DNA of 64,000 nucleotides from Candidatus Protistibacter heckmannii (GCA_025050535.1 JALBVF010000009.1:1-64000), one strand, 5' to 3'; positions 1 to 9,827 are shown, counted from the stretch's first letter. Notes: generated by a model from the sequence alone, not told the origin. Numbers and translations: made by a program.

Positions 1-2
1 GC

Positions 3-131
3 ACACGAGTCCCCGTCAGAACAAAGGCAAAATTACACGCCGCAGCAAAGAACCATATGGCGTTCATCGAAACCCATCTCGAACGCATGAAATCCTACTT
101 CCAGGATCCCCGCGTCAAATACACCTCATGA
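3..131 (+). CDS. Possible C-terminal fragment of an ORF entering from the left edge
   Basis: One frame is open from the left edge to a TGA at 129-131. It contains an ATG at 57 that would give a 24-residue tail (MAFIETHLERMKSYF...). The residues are basic and look like a plausible protein end, but I do not recognise a family. It lies just upstream of the tRNA-Lys gene, a common integration site, so it could be the end of an ordinary gene or of a mobile-element gene. It could equally be chance, since an open frame of 43 codons is not significant in this base composition. Confidence 0.2.
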   Translation, partial: TRVPVRTKAKLHAAAKNHMAFIETHLERMKSYFQDPRVKYTS

Positions 132-192
132 AAACTTCTTCCTGCCGGAAAAATAGTGAGGTGGGAACTTCCAGCAAGCCCTTATGCGGCAA

Positions 193-268
193 TGGTGGGT
201 CGGGCGAGACTCGAACTCGCGACCAACGGATTAAAAGTCCGCTGCTCTACCGACTGAGCTACCGACCC
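193..268 (-). tRNA. tRNA-Lys (anticodon UUU)
   Basis: The reverse complement gives a 76-nt cloverleaf including an encoded CCA end. It starts GGGTCGGTAGCTCAG, has the anticodon loop CTTTTAA with anticodon TTT, and has a T-arm GGTTCGAGTC-type sequence (here GAGTTCGAGTCTC). The acceptor stem GGGTCGG pairs with CCGACCC. A good promoter lies about 58 nt upstream. Confidence 0.96.
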
Positions 269-325
269 TTGCGCCTGGTGCAGACTTCGCCGGAACCACC
301 CTGAGGGGGTCCGAAAAATCCGGTT

Positions 326-355
326 ATTCTAGCCGTTTCTGGCCTTTTCGGTCAA
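326..355 (-). promoter_or_regulatory. Sigma-70 type promoter of tRNA-Lys
   Basis: On the minus strand TTGACC (350-355) is followed after 18 bases by TAGAAT (326-331). Transcription would start near 318, about 50 nt before the mature tRNA. No other gene on that strand lies between. Confidence 0.6.
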
Positions 356-377
356 TGCAGCACCGCGGAGCCTTTGT

Positions 378-1408
378 TTACTTGGCTTGCGCGATGTCGG
401 CCTCGGCCTGACCCACCAGGGCCTTGCCGATCTTGGCTTTCCACTTGTCATAGACGCCACGCGTGGCCTTGGAGAAGGCTTCGCGCTCGGCCGGGCTCAG
501 ATGGGTGATCTTCACGCCCTGCGCGTCCATTTCCTTCCATGCGGGCTGGCCGGCTTCATCCTGGCCCTTGCGGGCCAGGATGATCTGCTGCTTGCCGGCG
601 TCGATGGCGGCCTGCTTGACGATCTAACGGTCGGCGGGAGTCCAGCTTTCCTAGACTTGCTTGCTGACGGCGAAGATCAGCGGATCGGCCATATAGCCCC
701 AGAGGGTCACGAACTTCTGGCCCACGGTGTAGAGCTTGGAAGCGCCGTAGATGGAGAAAGGATTCTCCTGGCCGTCGACCGCGCCGGAGGCGAGCGCGGG
801 CTGGGCATCGGCCCAGCTCATCTGCATGGGGTTGGCGCCCAGGGCGATGAAGGTCTCGTTGAAGATCGGCGAGCCGACGACGCGGAACTTCAGGCCCTTG
901 ATGTCCTCGGGCTTGCGGATCTCGTGCTTGGAATTGGAGATTTTGCGGTAGCCGTTCTCTCCCCAGGCCAGCGGCAGGATGCTGGCCTTGTCGACAGAGG
1001 CGAAGATCTCGGCGCCAACCTTGCCTTCGGTGAGCGCGTCGATGGACTTGTAGCTTGGCATCAGGAAGGGCGGCGTGAAGAGTTTCAGCTCCTTGACCTG
1101 CGGCGACCAGTTGATGGTGGAGCCGACGGCCATGTCGATCACGCCCTGGCGCATCGCGGTGAGTTCGCGGGTCTGGTTCCACCGACGAGGGAGGCGCCCG
1201 GATAGAGCTTGATGTTGATGCGGCCGTTGGTGCGCTGGCGGACCAGGTCGGCCAAGATCCCCCCGCCCTTGCCCCAGGGGAAGGTGGTGCCGACGACCAG
1301 GGACATCTTGTATTCGGGCTCGTAGTCCGCGGCTTGCACGGGCGCACCGATCAGGGCCAGGCCGGCACACAGTGCGGCCAGCAGTTCGGAAACGGTTCTG
1401 CGTTGCAT
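378..1408 (-). pseudogene. TRAP transporter solute-binding protein, DctP type (pseudogene)
   Basis: The reading runs from ATG at 1408 (MQRRTVSELLAALCAG, a Sec signal peptide ending near VQAADYEP) to TAA at 378. Similarity to periplasmic DctP proteins is clear throughout: TTFPWGKGG near the N-terminus, ELTAMRQGVIDMAVG, then WGENGYR and the PEDIKGLKFRV ligand-region motif. The gene is broken three times. The frame changes near 1175-1185, just after GASLVGG, and two TAG codons follow at 651-653 and 624-626 in the context KQV*ESWTPADR*IVKQAA, where Gln is expected in both places. The family normally has about 330-340 residues, so only small indels are involved. The adjacent genes for the membrane subunits are dead too, so the whole uptake system is lost. 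The substrate cannot be told from sequence. Confidence 0.85.
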
Positions 1409-1467
1409 GTCTTCTCCTTTGTTCAGACTCATCACGACTTTGTTGTTGCTAACCGCCGGCGGCAGGT

Positions 1468-3051
1468 TCAATAGCCAAGGTACTTTGGCAGCCAGGTCGC
1501 CAGCGGCTGGAACACCAATACCAGCACCATGGCGACGAACATCGCCAGGAGCATCCAGATCACCCAGCGCACGGTCTCTTCCATGCGCACCTTGGCGATC
1601 CGGCACGACACCATGAGGTTCACGGCGAGCGGCGGCGTGAACTGGCCCAGGGCCACCTTGAGCGTGAGCACCACGCCGAACCACACGAGGTCCCAGTGAT
1701 AGGCCTGGGCGATGGGCAGCAGCAGGGGCACGAAGATCAGGAAGATGGAGATGCCGTCGAGGAACATGCCCAGGGTCATGAGTAAGAGCACGATGAGCGC
1801 GAGCACGCCGCCCTCGCCCAGGCCCGAATGCACGATGGCGTTGGCGAGCGGATCGATCACGCCGAGCGTGGACAGCGCATAGGCGAAGATGCCGGCCAGG
1901 GCCACGACGAGCAGGATGACGGCGGAGATTTAGTCGGCCTCGCGGAAAATGATGAAGAGGTCGCGGACCTTGATGGTGCGGTAGACGATCATGCCGACGA
2001 ACAGGCCGTAGAACACCGCGACGACGGCCGCCTCGGTGGGCGTGAATCAGCCGGCGCGCATGCCACCGAGGATGACGAAAGGCGGGCGCGGCAGGTCGGC
2101 TTCGGCGGCGCCCATCTTGTGCTTGCGCGCGAGCCACACGGCGGGAATGATCAGCGCCAGGCCGGCGAGCACGCCGGGGATCATGCCGGCGGCGAAGAGC
2201 GTGGGCACCGAGGCGCCGGGCACGAGCACGCTGTAGATGACGAAGGTGACCGAGGGCGGGATGAGGATGTTGGTGGACGCCGCGGCGCCGACGACGCTAG
2301 CGGAGAAGGCCGGCGGATAGCCGGCGCGGCTCATCGCCGCGATCATCACGCTGCCCACCGCCGCCGCATTGGCGGGGCCGGAGCCGGAGATGCCGCCGAG
2401 GAACATGGCGACCAGGATGGCGACGAGAGGCAGCATGCCGGGGCCGCGGCCGACGATGTCGATGGCGAAGTTGACGAGGCGGTTGGCGACGCCGGAGCAG
2501 TCGAAGATGGAGTCGACCAGCACGAACATGGGAATCGCGAGCAGCGGATATTTGGCCAGACCCGCGTAGAAGTTCTGCGGGATGGCGAGCAGGCCGAACA
2601 TCTGCGTGTCGAGGTTGGACAGGGCGATGGCGGCCATGCCGCCCAGCCCCAGGGCCACGCCGATGGGCGCGCCGAGGATGGCGATGGCGAGGAACATGAT
2701 GAAGATGCAGGCCGCGGAGAACAGCGCCAGGCCCTTGCGGCGTTCGAGGCTGCCGCTGGCGGCGAAGTATTCGATGCGGATCTGGCGGTCGCGCGCGGTG
2801 GCGGCGCTGCCGGCGAGCAGCGCGAGGACCATCATCAGGAAGATCGAGATTTCCTCGGTCCAGGCGAAGGAGGCGTCGATGAAGTAGCGCAACACGACGT
2901 TGGCGAAGGTGATCAGGCACAGCACCGCCATGACCAGAGCCGAGAGCCAGTCCTCGAGCTTGAGCGGCAGCTTGACCTGGGGCTCGTCTTCGGGTTCGAG
3001 GCCGGCCTCGACAAACGCCTCGCGTTCGATGGCCTCTGTCTTTTCGTTCAT
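1468..3051 (-). pseudogene. TRAP transporter membrane subunits DctQ-DctM, fused and broken (pseudogene)
   Basis: The reading starts at ATG 3051 (MNEKTEAIEREAF) and ends at the TGA at 1468. The first ~100 residues look like the start of DctQ (DWLSALVMAVLCLITFANVV, then FAWTEEISIF and ARDRQIRIEYF). They run directly into the first helix of DctM (AILGAPIGVALGLGG), followed by typical DctM blocks (GGISGSGPANAAAVG, PPSVTFVIYS, and GQFTPPLAVNL near the end). About half of DctQ is missing, so a deletion seems to have joined the two genes in frame. Some TRAP systems have natural QM fusions, but those keep all DctQ helices. Two in-frame stops are present: TGA at 2047-2049 where Trp is expected (MRAG*FTPTEA) and TAA at 1930-1932 where Tyr is likely (READ*ISAVIL). 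The length divides by three, so no frameshift is needed. It starts 4 nt after yeeE ends. Confidence 0.82.
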
Positions 3052-3055
3052 GGGG

Positions 3056-4108
3056 TCAGCCCAGGCGCCAGAGCTGGTAGCGCAGGGCGGCGACGCCGCC
3101 GGCGATGATGGCGGCGAGAGTGATGAAGGAGCCGAGCGCGAGCGTCGACACGCCGGAGATGCCATGACCGACGGTGCAGCCCAGGGCGGTGATGCCGCCC
3201 ACGCCCATCAGCAGGCCGTCGACGAGGTGGTTGGCGGTTTCTTCCGCGCTGCTGAAGCCTTCCCAGCGGAAGCTTCTGGTGGCGAGCGCATGCGCGGCGG
3301 AGCCGGCGATGCCGATGGTGACGATCTTGCTCTTGTCGCTCCACATCATGAGCAGGTCCAGCGCATAGGCGTAGGGCGCGACGAAAGAGAGACTTTCCAT
3401 GCGGCCGCTGTTGGTGGCGAGGAAGGCTTTCTACAGGGTCTCGGGATCCTCGGCGACATAGCCCAGATGGCCCGACACCCACCACACGGCGACGATGATC
3501 AGGCCCACGGAAACACCGCCGAGCAGGTTGTTGCCCAGTTCGCCGGGTTCACGGAATTCTCGGCTCGACAGCGCCCAGCCCATGCAAACGAGGCCGCAGG
3601 CGACGCCCAGACCAGCCTGCAGCGCGGTCTTGCCGATGCCGGCGCCGAGCGCGATCAGCGAGGGCAGGTCCTGGTTGGCGGGCAGCGTGAACGCGACCGA
3701 ATCCAGGGCGGCCACGCGGAACACGCCGAAAACGATGAGCGATTTGAGATTGCCGGCGCCCTGGCGCACGAGGTTCTTGATGCCTCAGCCCGAGGCCAGG
3801 ACCATGCCGAAACCGAAGAGCAGGCCACCGACGATGTGCGAGAACCACAGCAGTTTGCTCGCGGTGTAGATGGACTTGCCGGTGTCGATCTGGCAGGTGG
3901 CGGCGAGCAGGCCGGTGCCGACCATGGCGACGCCGATGGCGAGGACCTACATGCGCATGCGGTTCCAGTCGCCCATGTTGACGATGTCAGCGACGGCGCC
4001 CATGGCGCAGAAATGGGTGCAGTGCAGCACGGTGCCGAAGACGCAGGAGAGTGCGAAGGCGGCCCAGACGACGAGGCTGGTGGTGCTGGCGAGATTGGCT
4101 TCCGGCAT
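3056..4108 (-). pseudogene. YeeE/YedE-family sulfur-compound transporter (pseudogene)
   Basis: ATG at 4108 (MPEANLASTTSLVVWAAF) to TGA at 3056, 351 codons with no frameshift. This is a polytopic membrane protein of the YeeE/YedE (sulf_transp) family. Visible blocks are CVFGTVLHCTHFCAMGAVAD near the N-terminus, GAGNLKSLIVF in the middle, and ALGCTVGHGISG near the C-terminus; the Cys-containing motifs are typical of this family. Three different stops interrupt it: TAG at 3947-3949 (RMRM*VLAIG), TGA at 3785-3787 (LASG*GIKNLV, a position usually Cys in the family) and TAG at 3431-3433 (DPETL*KAFL). The mix of stop codons points to decay rather than recoding. It was probably cotranscribed with the TRAP genes. 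Confidence 0.82.
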
Positions 4109-4186
4109 GAGGACTAAGCCGGCCGGTCAACGCAAAAGCCGCGATTTTACCCGATGGCTTTCAGCCGCCGGTATCAGCAAATATGC

Positions 4187-4867
4187 TCAGCGGTAGCACG
4201 TCGGATCGGGCAGGCCGGCGTCGGCGAAACCGGACGCGCGCAGCCGGCAGGATTCGCATCTGCCGCAGGCGCGGCTTTTTGGGTCGGCCTGATAGCAGGA
4301 GATGGTCATCGCATAGTCCACGCCGAGCGCGGCGCCGGTGCGGATGATCTCCGACTTGGTCATGGCAATGATGGGCGCATGCACGGTGATGAGCTCGCCT
4401 TCGACGCCGGCCTTGGTGGCGAGGTTGGCCATAGCTTCGAAGGCGCGCACGTAGTCGGGCCGGCAGTCGGGATAGCCGGAATAGTCCACGGCGTTTGCGC
4501 CGAAGAAGATGCCGCGTCCGCCCAGGGCCTCGGCCAAGCCCAGCGCGACGGAAAGCATGATGGTGTTGCGCGCGGGCACGTAGGTGACGGGAATCTCGCC
4601 CGGTGCGCTGACGCCCGAGGTGGGCACGGCCAGAGCGTTGTCGGTGAGCGCCGAGCTGCCGAAGCGGCGCAGGTCGAGATCGATGATCTCGTGGCGCACG
4701 GCGCCCAGGGTGGAGGCCACGCGCGCGGCGGCGTCGAGTTCGGAGACGTGGCGCTGGCCGTAACACAACGACAGCGCATGGGGCTCGAAGCCCGCGCTTC
4801 GGGCCATGGCGAGAACGGTGGCGGAGTCGAGTCCGCCCGACAGCGGGATGACTGAAGGATGCGGCAT
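4187..4867 (-). CDS. queC: 7-cyano-7-deazaguanine synthase QueC
   Basis: Intact, 226 residues, ATG at 4867. QueC converts 7-carboxy-7-deazaguanine to preQ0 using ATP and ammonia, in the queuosine tRNA-modification pathway in the cytoplasm. The N-terminus has the PP-loop ATP-binding motif SGGLDSATV (residues ~10-18). PARNTIML and [18 protein letters not shown] follow in the middle. The C-terminus has the zinc-binding cysteines in [17 protein letters not shown]. The size matches the family. It is the last intact gene of the tol-pal group on this strand, a very common arrangement in betaproteobacteria (cpoB-queC). Confidence 0.95.
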   Translation of the reverse strand: MPHPSVIPLSGGLDSATVLAMARSAGFEPHALSLCYGQRHVSELDAAARVASTLGAVRHEIIDLDLRRFGSSALTDNALAVPTSGVSAPGEIPVTYVPARNTIMLSVALGLAEALGGRGIFFGANAVDYSGYPDCRPDYVRAFEAMANLATKAGVEGELITVHAPIIAMTKSEIIRTGAALGVDYAMTISCYQADPKSRACGRCESCRLRASGFADAGLPDPTCYR

Positions 4868-4914
4868 AGGGTCTTGGAATCAGGGAGCGGGCAGGGAGAA
4901 ACCCGCCCGGGAAC

Positions 4915-5690
4915 TTACTTGATGGTGGTCAGCCGCTGCTTGGCGATGCCGCCGGCTTCGGAATCCGGATACTTGGCGATCAGGTCCTGATAGGCCTTCT
5001 TGGCTGGCGCCTTCTGGTTGCTTTCGAGCTGGCTTTTGGCAATGACCAGCATGGCCTAGGCCACCTTGGGATGGTCGGAATAGACCTTGATCATGTCCTG
5101 CATGATGGAGATCGCTGTCTTGTAGTCCTTGAGCGCGTAGGCGGCGTTGCCCGACCAGAAGGTGGCCAGCGGCAGGTAGACGCTGTTGGGATAGCGGCGG
5201 GCGAAGGACTGGAAGGAGGCTTGCGCGCCCTTGTAGTCGCCGTCGCGGAAGACCTTGAGCGCGGCGTCGTAGTCGCTCTTCTCGGTGGGCTGCACGAGGC
5301 CTTCTCGGCCTTCGATCATCATCTTCTGCGGCTCGAGCTTCTTGAGGCGCTCGTCGGCGTAGCGGTAGTAATCCTTGCCGGATTTCTGCGCCTGGGCGAT
5401 ACCGTTCTGCAGGACTTCGTTCTGGCCGCGCAGCTTGGCGATTTCGTCGCGCAGCTGCGAGATCTGGTTCTGCAGGTCGAGATCGCCCGGGAGTTCTGCT
5501 CGACCCGGTCTCTGGCGGTGGCCTGGAATGCGTTGAGCTTGTTGCGCAGATCGATTATGGCCTTACGGGCCTCGTAGTCGTCGAACATGCCAGCGCGGGC
5601 GGGGCTGGCGGACATGTCCGCCAGGACGGCCAGCGCCAAGGCGCAGGCCGCCGCCGCGCGGCGCGGAAAGTGCAGGTTCACGGTGCTCAT
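4915..5690 (-). pseudogene. cpoB: Tol-Pal coordinator CpoB/YbgF (pseudogene)
   Basis: ATG at 5690 to TAA at 4915. CpoB is a periplasmic TPR protein that coordinates peptidoglycan synthesis with Tol-driven outer-membrane constriction. The N-terminus has a signal peptide (AAACALALAVLADMSASPARA) and a coiled-coil stretch (DYEARKAIIDLRNKL, then LQNQISQLRDEIAKLRGQN in the other frame). The C-terminal TPR region is clear (KSDYDAALKVFRDGDYKGA, YALKDYKTAISIMQ). The frame shifts near 5485-5500, inside the coiled coil. A TAG at 5056-5058 (HPKVA*AMLVIAKSQLES) replaces a likely Gln. Two independent lesions make a sequencing artefact unlikely. Confidence 0.85.
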
Positions 5691-5717
5691 TTCAGGTCAT
5701 GCCTCTACGGATGCGGA

Positions 5718-6272
5718 TCAATACACCAGGTCAGCGCGGCGGTTTTCCAACCAGGCGGCCTCGTCGTGGCCGGTGACCTTGGGCTTTTCCTTGCCCAGGC
5801 TCACGGCTTCCATCTGCGTGTCGGGCACGCCCAGCAGTGAGAGCGAGCGGCGCACGGCGTCGGCGCGCTTCTGGCTCAGCGCGAGGTTGTATTCGGTGGT
5901 GCCGCGCTCGTCGGTGTTGCCTTGGATCAGGACCTTGCGGGCGCGGTGGCTGACGAGATACTTTCCGTGCAAATCGACCACGGACTTGTAGGCTTCCTTG
6001 ACGTCGTAGCTGTCGAAGTCGAAGTAGACGCTGCGCTTGGCCAGCGGGCTGGCGGGATCATCGAGCTCGTCCTTGGTGACGTCGACCGGGGTCACGGCGC
6101 GGGCGTTGGCGGCGCCGCTGTCGGCGGAGGCGGTGCTCTTGGGCTGGGCGGGCGCGCTGTTGGCGGCCACGTCGTCGAGCTTCACGCCCGAGCTGCAGGC
6201 GGCGATCGCCAGCGTGGCGCCGGCAAGTGCGAGGGCAAGCCGCGACTGTGCAAAAACGGATTGCATGGACAT
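5718..6272 (-). CDS. pal: Peptidoglycan-associated lipoprotein Pal
   Basis: Outer-membrane lipoprotein that binds peptidoglycan and TolB. I place the start at ATG 6272 because AAGGAGAATCAG lies directly before it; an upstream in-frame start would add about 16 residues without a signal sequence. The signal peptide ends in a lipobox (ATLAIAAC). The OmpA-like domain occupies the C-terminal ~110 residues, with SVYFDFDSYDVK, IQGNTDERGTTEYNLALSQ (peptidoglycan-binding Asp/Arg region) and ENRRADLVY at the end. Intact. It follows tolB by 26 nt. Confidence 0.95.
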   Translation of the reverse strand: MSMQSVFAQSRLALALAGATLAIAACSSGVKLDDVAANSAPAQPKSTASADSGAANARAVTPVDVTKDELDDPASPLAKRSVYFDFDSYDVKEAYKSVVDLHGKYLVSHRARKVLIQGNTDERGTTEYNLALSQKRADAVRRSLSLLGVPDTQMEAVSLGKEKPKVTGHDEAAWLENRRADLVY

Positions 6273-6298
6273 CTGATTCTCCTTGAAGATGGTGGACA

Positions 6299-7615
6299 TC
6301 ATCTCATGAACGGTCCCCACGCCGACTCCTTGACGTCGCCGGCGTCGAGGCTAAGGGTGTTCTTGATCTTGCCGTCGACGGACACGGCCGCAAGCACGCC
6401 GCGCCCGCCTACGCGGGTGGCGTAGAGCAGGTACTGGCCGTTGGCGGAGAAGGATGGCGATTCGTCGGCGGAGGTGTCGGTGAGCGCATAGGCTTCGCCG
6501 CTGGACAGGTCCTGCACATGCAGCCGGTAGGCGCCGCCGACGCGCGAGATGTAGGCGAGGCGCTTGCCGTCGGGCGAGACGCGCGGGCTGGTGTTGAAGC
6601 CGCCCGTGAAGGTGACGCGTTGGGCGGAGCCGCCCTTCTCGCCCGCTTCGGAGGACATGCGGTAGATCTGCGGCGCGCCGCCGCGGTCGCTGGTGAAGTA
6701 GATGCTGGCGCCGTCGGGCGAGAACTGCGGCTCGGTGTCGATGGCGTTGCTGGCCGAGAGGCGGCGCAGGCCGGAACCGTCGGCGTTGATCATGTAGACC
6801 TGGGTGTTGCCGTCGCGCGAGAGGGCGAGCGCCACGCGCTTGCCGTCGGGCGACCAGGCGGGCGCGCTGTTTTTGCCCTTCTGGTTGGAGAGAAGGATGC
6901 GCTTGCCGGTGACGAGGTCGTGGACGTAGACGGCGGGCTTGCGCTGCTCGAAGGAGACGTAGGCGACGCGCCGGCCGTCGGGCGACCAGGCGGGCGAGAT
7001 GATGGGCTCGTTGCTGGTGAGCGCGATCTGCGGATCTCCGCCGTCGGCATCGGAGATCAGCAGCCGGTAATGGCGGCCGACGTGCGAGACGTAGGACAGC
7101 CGCGTGGCGAAGACGCCCTGCTCGCCGAGCAGCTTCTCGTAGACGTAGTCGGCGATCTTGTGCGCGATGAGCCGCGCGTCGGCCTGGCCACCGCGATAGG
7201 CGAGCGCGCCCAGGCTGTTCTGGCCGACGGCGTCGTAGAGGCGGAAGCGCACTTCGAGCTGGCCCTTGTCGCCCGTCTTGACGCTGCCGGCGACGAAGGC
7301 GTTGGCGCCGATCTTACGGCAGGCGGGCAGGTCGGGCGCCTGGTTTTCGGCGAGCACGTTGGAGCCGGCGTCGACGATGCTGAAGCGGCTGCTGCGCGCG
7401 AGATCGGCGCGGACGATGGCGGCGATGTTGGGGATCTGCCCCGGCTGGTCTGCGAAGCCGGCGATGGCGATCGGATACAGGCTGGAGCCGACGCCGGAGA
7501 TTTCGATGGTCAGCGGCTGGGCGCTGGCCGCACCCGCGCCCAGCAGGGCGGCGGCCGCGAACATGGCGGTTGCGGAGGAACGCCTGGCGAGGCGCAGGCT
7601 CGTCATCAGGGTCAT
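6299..7615 (-). CDS. tolB: Tol-Pal system protein TolB
   Basis: Periplasmic beta-propeller protein linking Pal to TolA. The start is ATG 7615 (MTLMTSLRLARRSS); an upstream in-frame extension overlaps tolA and is not used. A signal peptide (AAAALLGAGAASAQ) is followed by the N-terminal domain (FADQPGQIPNIAAIVRADL). The propeller has repeated WSPDGRRVAY, WSPDGKRVAL, FSPDGASIYF and VSPDGKRLAY blades. 438 residues, typical of the family. Intact, although its partner gene tolA just upstream is frameshifted. Confidence 0.95.
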   Translation of the reverse strand: MTLMTSLRLARRSSATAMFAAAALLGAGAASAQPLTIEISGVGSSLYPIAIAGFADQPGQIPNIAAIVRADLARSSRFSIVDAGSNVLAENQAPDLPACRKIGANAFVAGSVKTGDKGQLEVRFRLYDAVGQNSLGALAYRGGQADARLIAHKIADYVYEKLLGEQGVFATRLSYVSHVGRHYRLLISDADGGDPQIALTSNEPIISPAWSPDGRRVAYVSFEQRKPAVYVHDLVTGKRILLSNQKGKNSAPAWSPDGKRVALALSRDGNTQVYMINADGSGLRRLSASNAIDTEPQFSPDGASIYFTSDRGGAPQIYRMSSEAGEKGGSAQRVTFTGGFNTSPRVSPDGKRLAYISRVGGAYRLHVQDLSSGEAYALTDTSADESPSFSANGQYLLYATRVGGRGVLAAVSVDGKIKNTLSLDAGDVKESAWGPFMR

Positions 7616-7631
7616 ATGGATCGACTTCTCT

Positions 7632-8685
7632 CTAGTTGTCCCGTGGGCGGAAGATGATGTTGAAGCTCGACGGCACCTTGCCATCGTCGTTGCGCGGCAG
7701 CGGGCTGGAACGGTCCAGCGCGCGCAGCACCACATTGTCCCAGTTCGGATCGCCGCTGCTCTTGATTATTTTCCGGCCCATCACGTCGCCGTTGGGAGCC
7801 AGGTCAACCTGCACGGTGGCCGCCGGATTGCTGCCGGGAGCCGCGTCGTAACCGATGATGTTGGGAATGACCCGGCACTTGACTTTGTCGGCATAGCCGG
7901 CCATGTCGGGGCCGCCGTTGCCGATGGCCGAACCCACGTAGCTGCCGCTGCCACCGTTCTTGCCGGGATCGCTGGCGAGGCCGCGCAGCCGCGCCAGTTC
8001 ATCGGCGCACGCCTTGTCGTTGAGCTTGGCCTGCGCCGCCTGCTGCGCCTTGAGCTGCTGCTCCCTTTTTTCCTGCTTCACTTTCAACTTGGCCTTTTCG
8101 GCAAGCCTGGCGCTCCAAGAGTTCCCGTTGTTTTTTCATTTCCGCGTCTTTACGCGCAGCTTCAGCCTCGGCGCGCTGACGAGCGAGGCCCTGAGCCTGC
8201 TTCTCGCGGGCGATGGTCTCGCGCTCGCGCTGGGCGTAGAGCTCGGCGCGGCGGCGGTCTTCCTCGACCTGGCGCTGGCATTCTGCGTCCTGGTCGGCCT
8301 GACGCTTCTTGCGCAGGGCGAGCGCGATCTCGGCGTCTTCGTCACGAGTGGGCGCGCTGGGTTCGGCCTGCCGGGGCGGAGGTGGCTGCGTGGAGACGGG
8401 AGGCGGCGTGGGCGGATAAGCGGAGGCCGGCGGGATGTCGGCCCAGAGCTCGGCCTCGACGCCAGCGGGCGTGCGAATCTGCCAGTTCAGACCGATGTAG
8501 AAGAAAAGAAAAAGCAGGGCATGGAACAGCAGCGCCAGCGCGAAGGCGGGCGCAGTGCCGCGCTCGGGCTTTTGCCAGTAGGGCCGCACCATGGCCAGCG
8601 CGCCCTGGGCCGATGCGCCGGCATGCGCGCCGGCCTTGGCGGCCCGCTTGCCGGGTGTCTGATTGCCGTCGGACGCGCCTGCCAT
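7632..8685 (-). pseudogene. tolA: Cell-envelope protein TolA (frameshifted)
   Basis: ATG at 8685 to TAG at 7632. TolA spans the periplasm and links TolQR to TolB and Pal. The first frame gives a single N-terminal membrane helix (FALALLFHALLFLFFYIGL), a proline-rich stretch, and the long charged helix (RRRAELYAQRERETIAREKQ, then EAEAARKDAEMKKQRELLE). Near 8100 the correct frame changes by one base (ERQA|AEKAKLKVKQEKREQQ). The other frame then carries the C-terminal domain with CRVIPNIIGYDAAPGSN and WDNVVLRALDRSSPLPRND. The gene length is 1 modulo 3, consistent with one extra base. I see no classic slippery heptamer. If real, the product loses the TolB/Pal-binding domain, while tolQ, tolR, tolB and pal remain open. 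Confidence 0.85.
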
Positions 8686-8705
8686 GGTTCGCCTGCCCTT
8701 AGGCC

Positions 8706-9131
8706 TTACTTGGACTTCACCATCAGGCCGACGCGCCGCACGCCGCCATCCTTTAGCTCAGCCATGATGTCCATCACGGCTTCGTACTTCACCGACTTGT
8801 CCGCGGCGATGACCACCGGCTGATCGGGCATGGCCTGCTTGCGCTTGCGCACGAGTTCGGTGAGCTTGTCGCACGGCACGGTCTGCTCGAAGCTCTCGGT
8901 CTGCGAATTGACACGCACGGCGAGCTTCATGTCGGCGCCCAGGGTGACGACCATCGGCGGCAGCTGCTGCATGGCCGCCGCGCCGACGGTGGGCAGGTTG
9001 ACCACGCCGGGGTTCACCAGCGGAGCGGCCACCATGAAGATGACCAGCAGCACGAGCATCACGTCGATGTACGGCACAACGTTGATCTCGGCCTTGGCCC
9101 GGCGTCCCTTGTGTCTGCGCAGCTGCTGCAT
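8706..9131 (-). CDS. tolR: TolR proton-channel subunit
   Basis: Inner-membrane protein of the ExbD/TolR family, 141 residues, working with TolQ as the proton-driven motor of the Tol-Pal complex. One N-terminal membrane helix carries the conserved Asp (INVVPYIDVMLVLLVIFMV). The periplasmic domain ends in VVIAADKSVKYEAVMDIMAEL and VGLMVK. Start ATG 9131, 15 nt after tolQ; the stop is 20 nt before tolA. Intact. Confidence 0.95.
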   Translation of the reverse strand: MQQLRRHKGRRAKAEINVVPYIDVMLVLLVIFMVAAPLVNPGVVNLPTVGAAAMQQLPPMVVTLGADMKLAVRVNSQTESFEQTVPCDKLTELVRKRKQAMPDQPVVIAADKSVKYEAVMDIMAELKDGGVRRVGLMVKSK

Positions 9132-9146
9132 GGCGTCTCCCGTTCC

Positions 9147-9827
9147 TCAGCGCAGCTGCTGGTGGTGCAGGATGTTCGAGAATTCTTCGATGAAGGTCTC
9201 GAAGCGGTTGGCCTGCCGGTCGATGTCGGTGGCGTAGCGGTTGTAGGCGACCACGGCGGGGATCGCGGCGAACAGGCCGATTGCCGTGGCGACGAGCGCC
9301 TCGGCAATGCCTGGCGCGACATTGGTGAGCGTGGCCTGACCCACACTGGAGAGGCCGCGGAAGGCGTTCATGATGCCCCACACCGTGCAAAACAAACCGA
9401 TGTACGGCGATACCGAACCCACGGAGGCGAGGAAGGGCAGATTGGCTTCGAGCGCGTCTATCTCGCGCTGGTAGGCGGCCTTCATCGCGCGGCGCACGGC
9501 GTCGAGCGGCGCACCGGGGTCGCCGGGCGTGCGGTCGCGCGTGCGCGGGAATTCGCGCATGCCCGATTCGAAGATGCGCTCCATCGAGCCGGTCTTCTGG
9601 CGGTTGTTGGCGGCGTTCTGGAGCAGGGTCTGCAGGTCGGTGCCGGACCAGAATTCGCGCTCGAAGCGCTCGGTCTGGTCCTGCGCGCGATTGAGCGCGA
9701 AAGCCTTGCGGAAGATGTAGGTCCAGGACAGCAGTGAGAGCCCCAGCAGGAGCACCATAACGCATTGGACGAGGGTGCTGGCGTTGAGCACCAGCGAAAG
9801 GATCAACAGATCTTGGGAGGGAGTCAT
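9147..9827 (-). CDS. tolQ: TolQ proton-channel subunit
   Basis: Inner-membrane protein of the MotA/TolQ/ExbB family, 226 residues. The first membrane helix lies in VQCVMVLLLGLSLLSWTYIF. The pair of helices that lines the proton path is around YIGLFCTVWGIMNAF and ALVATAIGLFAAIPAVVAYN. ATG 9827 overlaps the ybgC stop by four bases (ATGA), which implies translational coupling. A longer upstream frame overlapping ybgC is a shadow. Intact. Confidence 0.95.
   Translation of the reverse strand: MTPSQDLLILSLVLNASTLVQCVMVLLLGLSLLSWTYIFRKAFALNRAQDQTERFEREFWSGTDLQTLLQNAANNRQKTGSMERIFESGMREFPRTRDRTPGDPGAPLDAVRRAMKAAYQREIDALEANLPFLASVGSVSPYIGLFCTVWGIMNAFRGLSSVGQATLTNVAPGIAEALVATAIGLFAAIPAVVAYNRYATDIDRQANRFETFIEEFSNILHHQQLR

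Noticed and set aside
387-1205. Long ORFs opposite real genes (for example 387-1205 +, 1828-3108 +, 24406-27084 -, 35451-37325 +)
   Set aside because: They are antisense shadows caused by the high GC content; their translations are Arg/Ala/Gly/His-rich and lack any family motif, while the opposite frame shows clear families.
3785-3787. Selenocysteine at the TGA that replaces the conserved Cys in the YeeE/YedE gene
   Set aside because: YedE-like proteins have been linked to selenium, so it was considered. But two TAG codons also interrupt the gene, and the bases after TGA form only a short GC stem with a 2-base loop, unlike a bacterial SECIS.
8090-8115. Programmed frameshift in tolA
   Set aside because: No slippery heptamer or downstream structure is evident, and TolA is not known to use one. 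A plain one-base insertion or sequence error is simpler.
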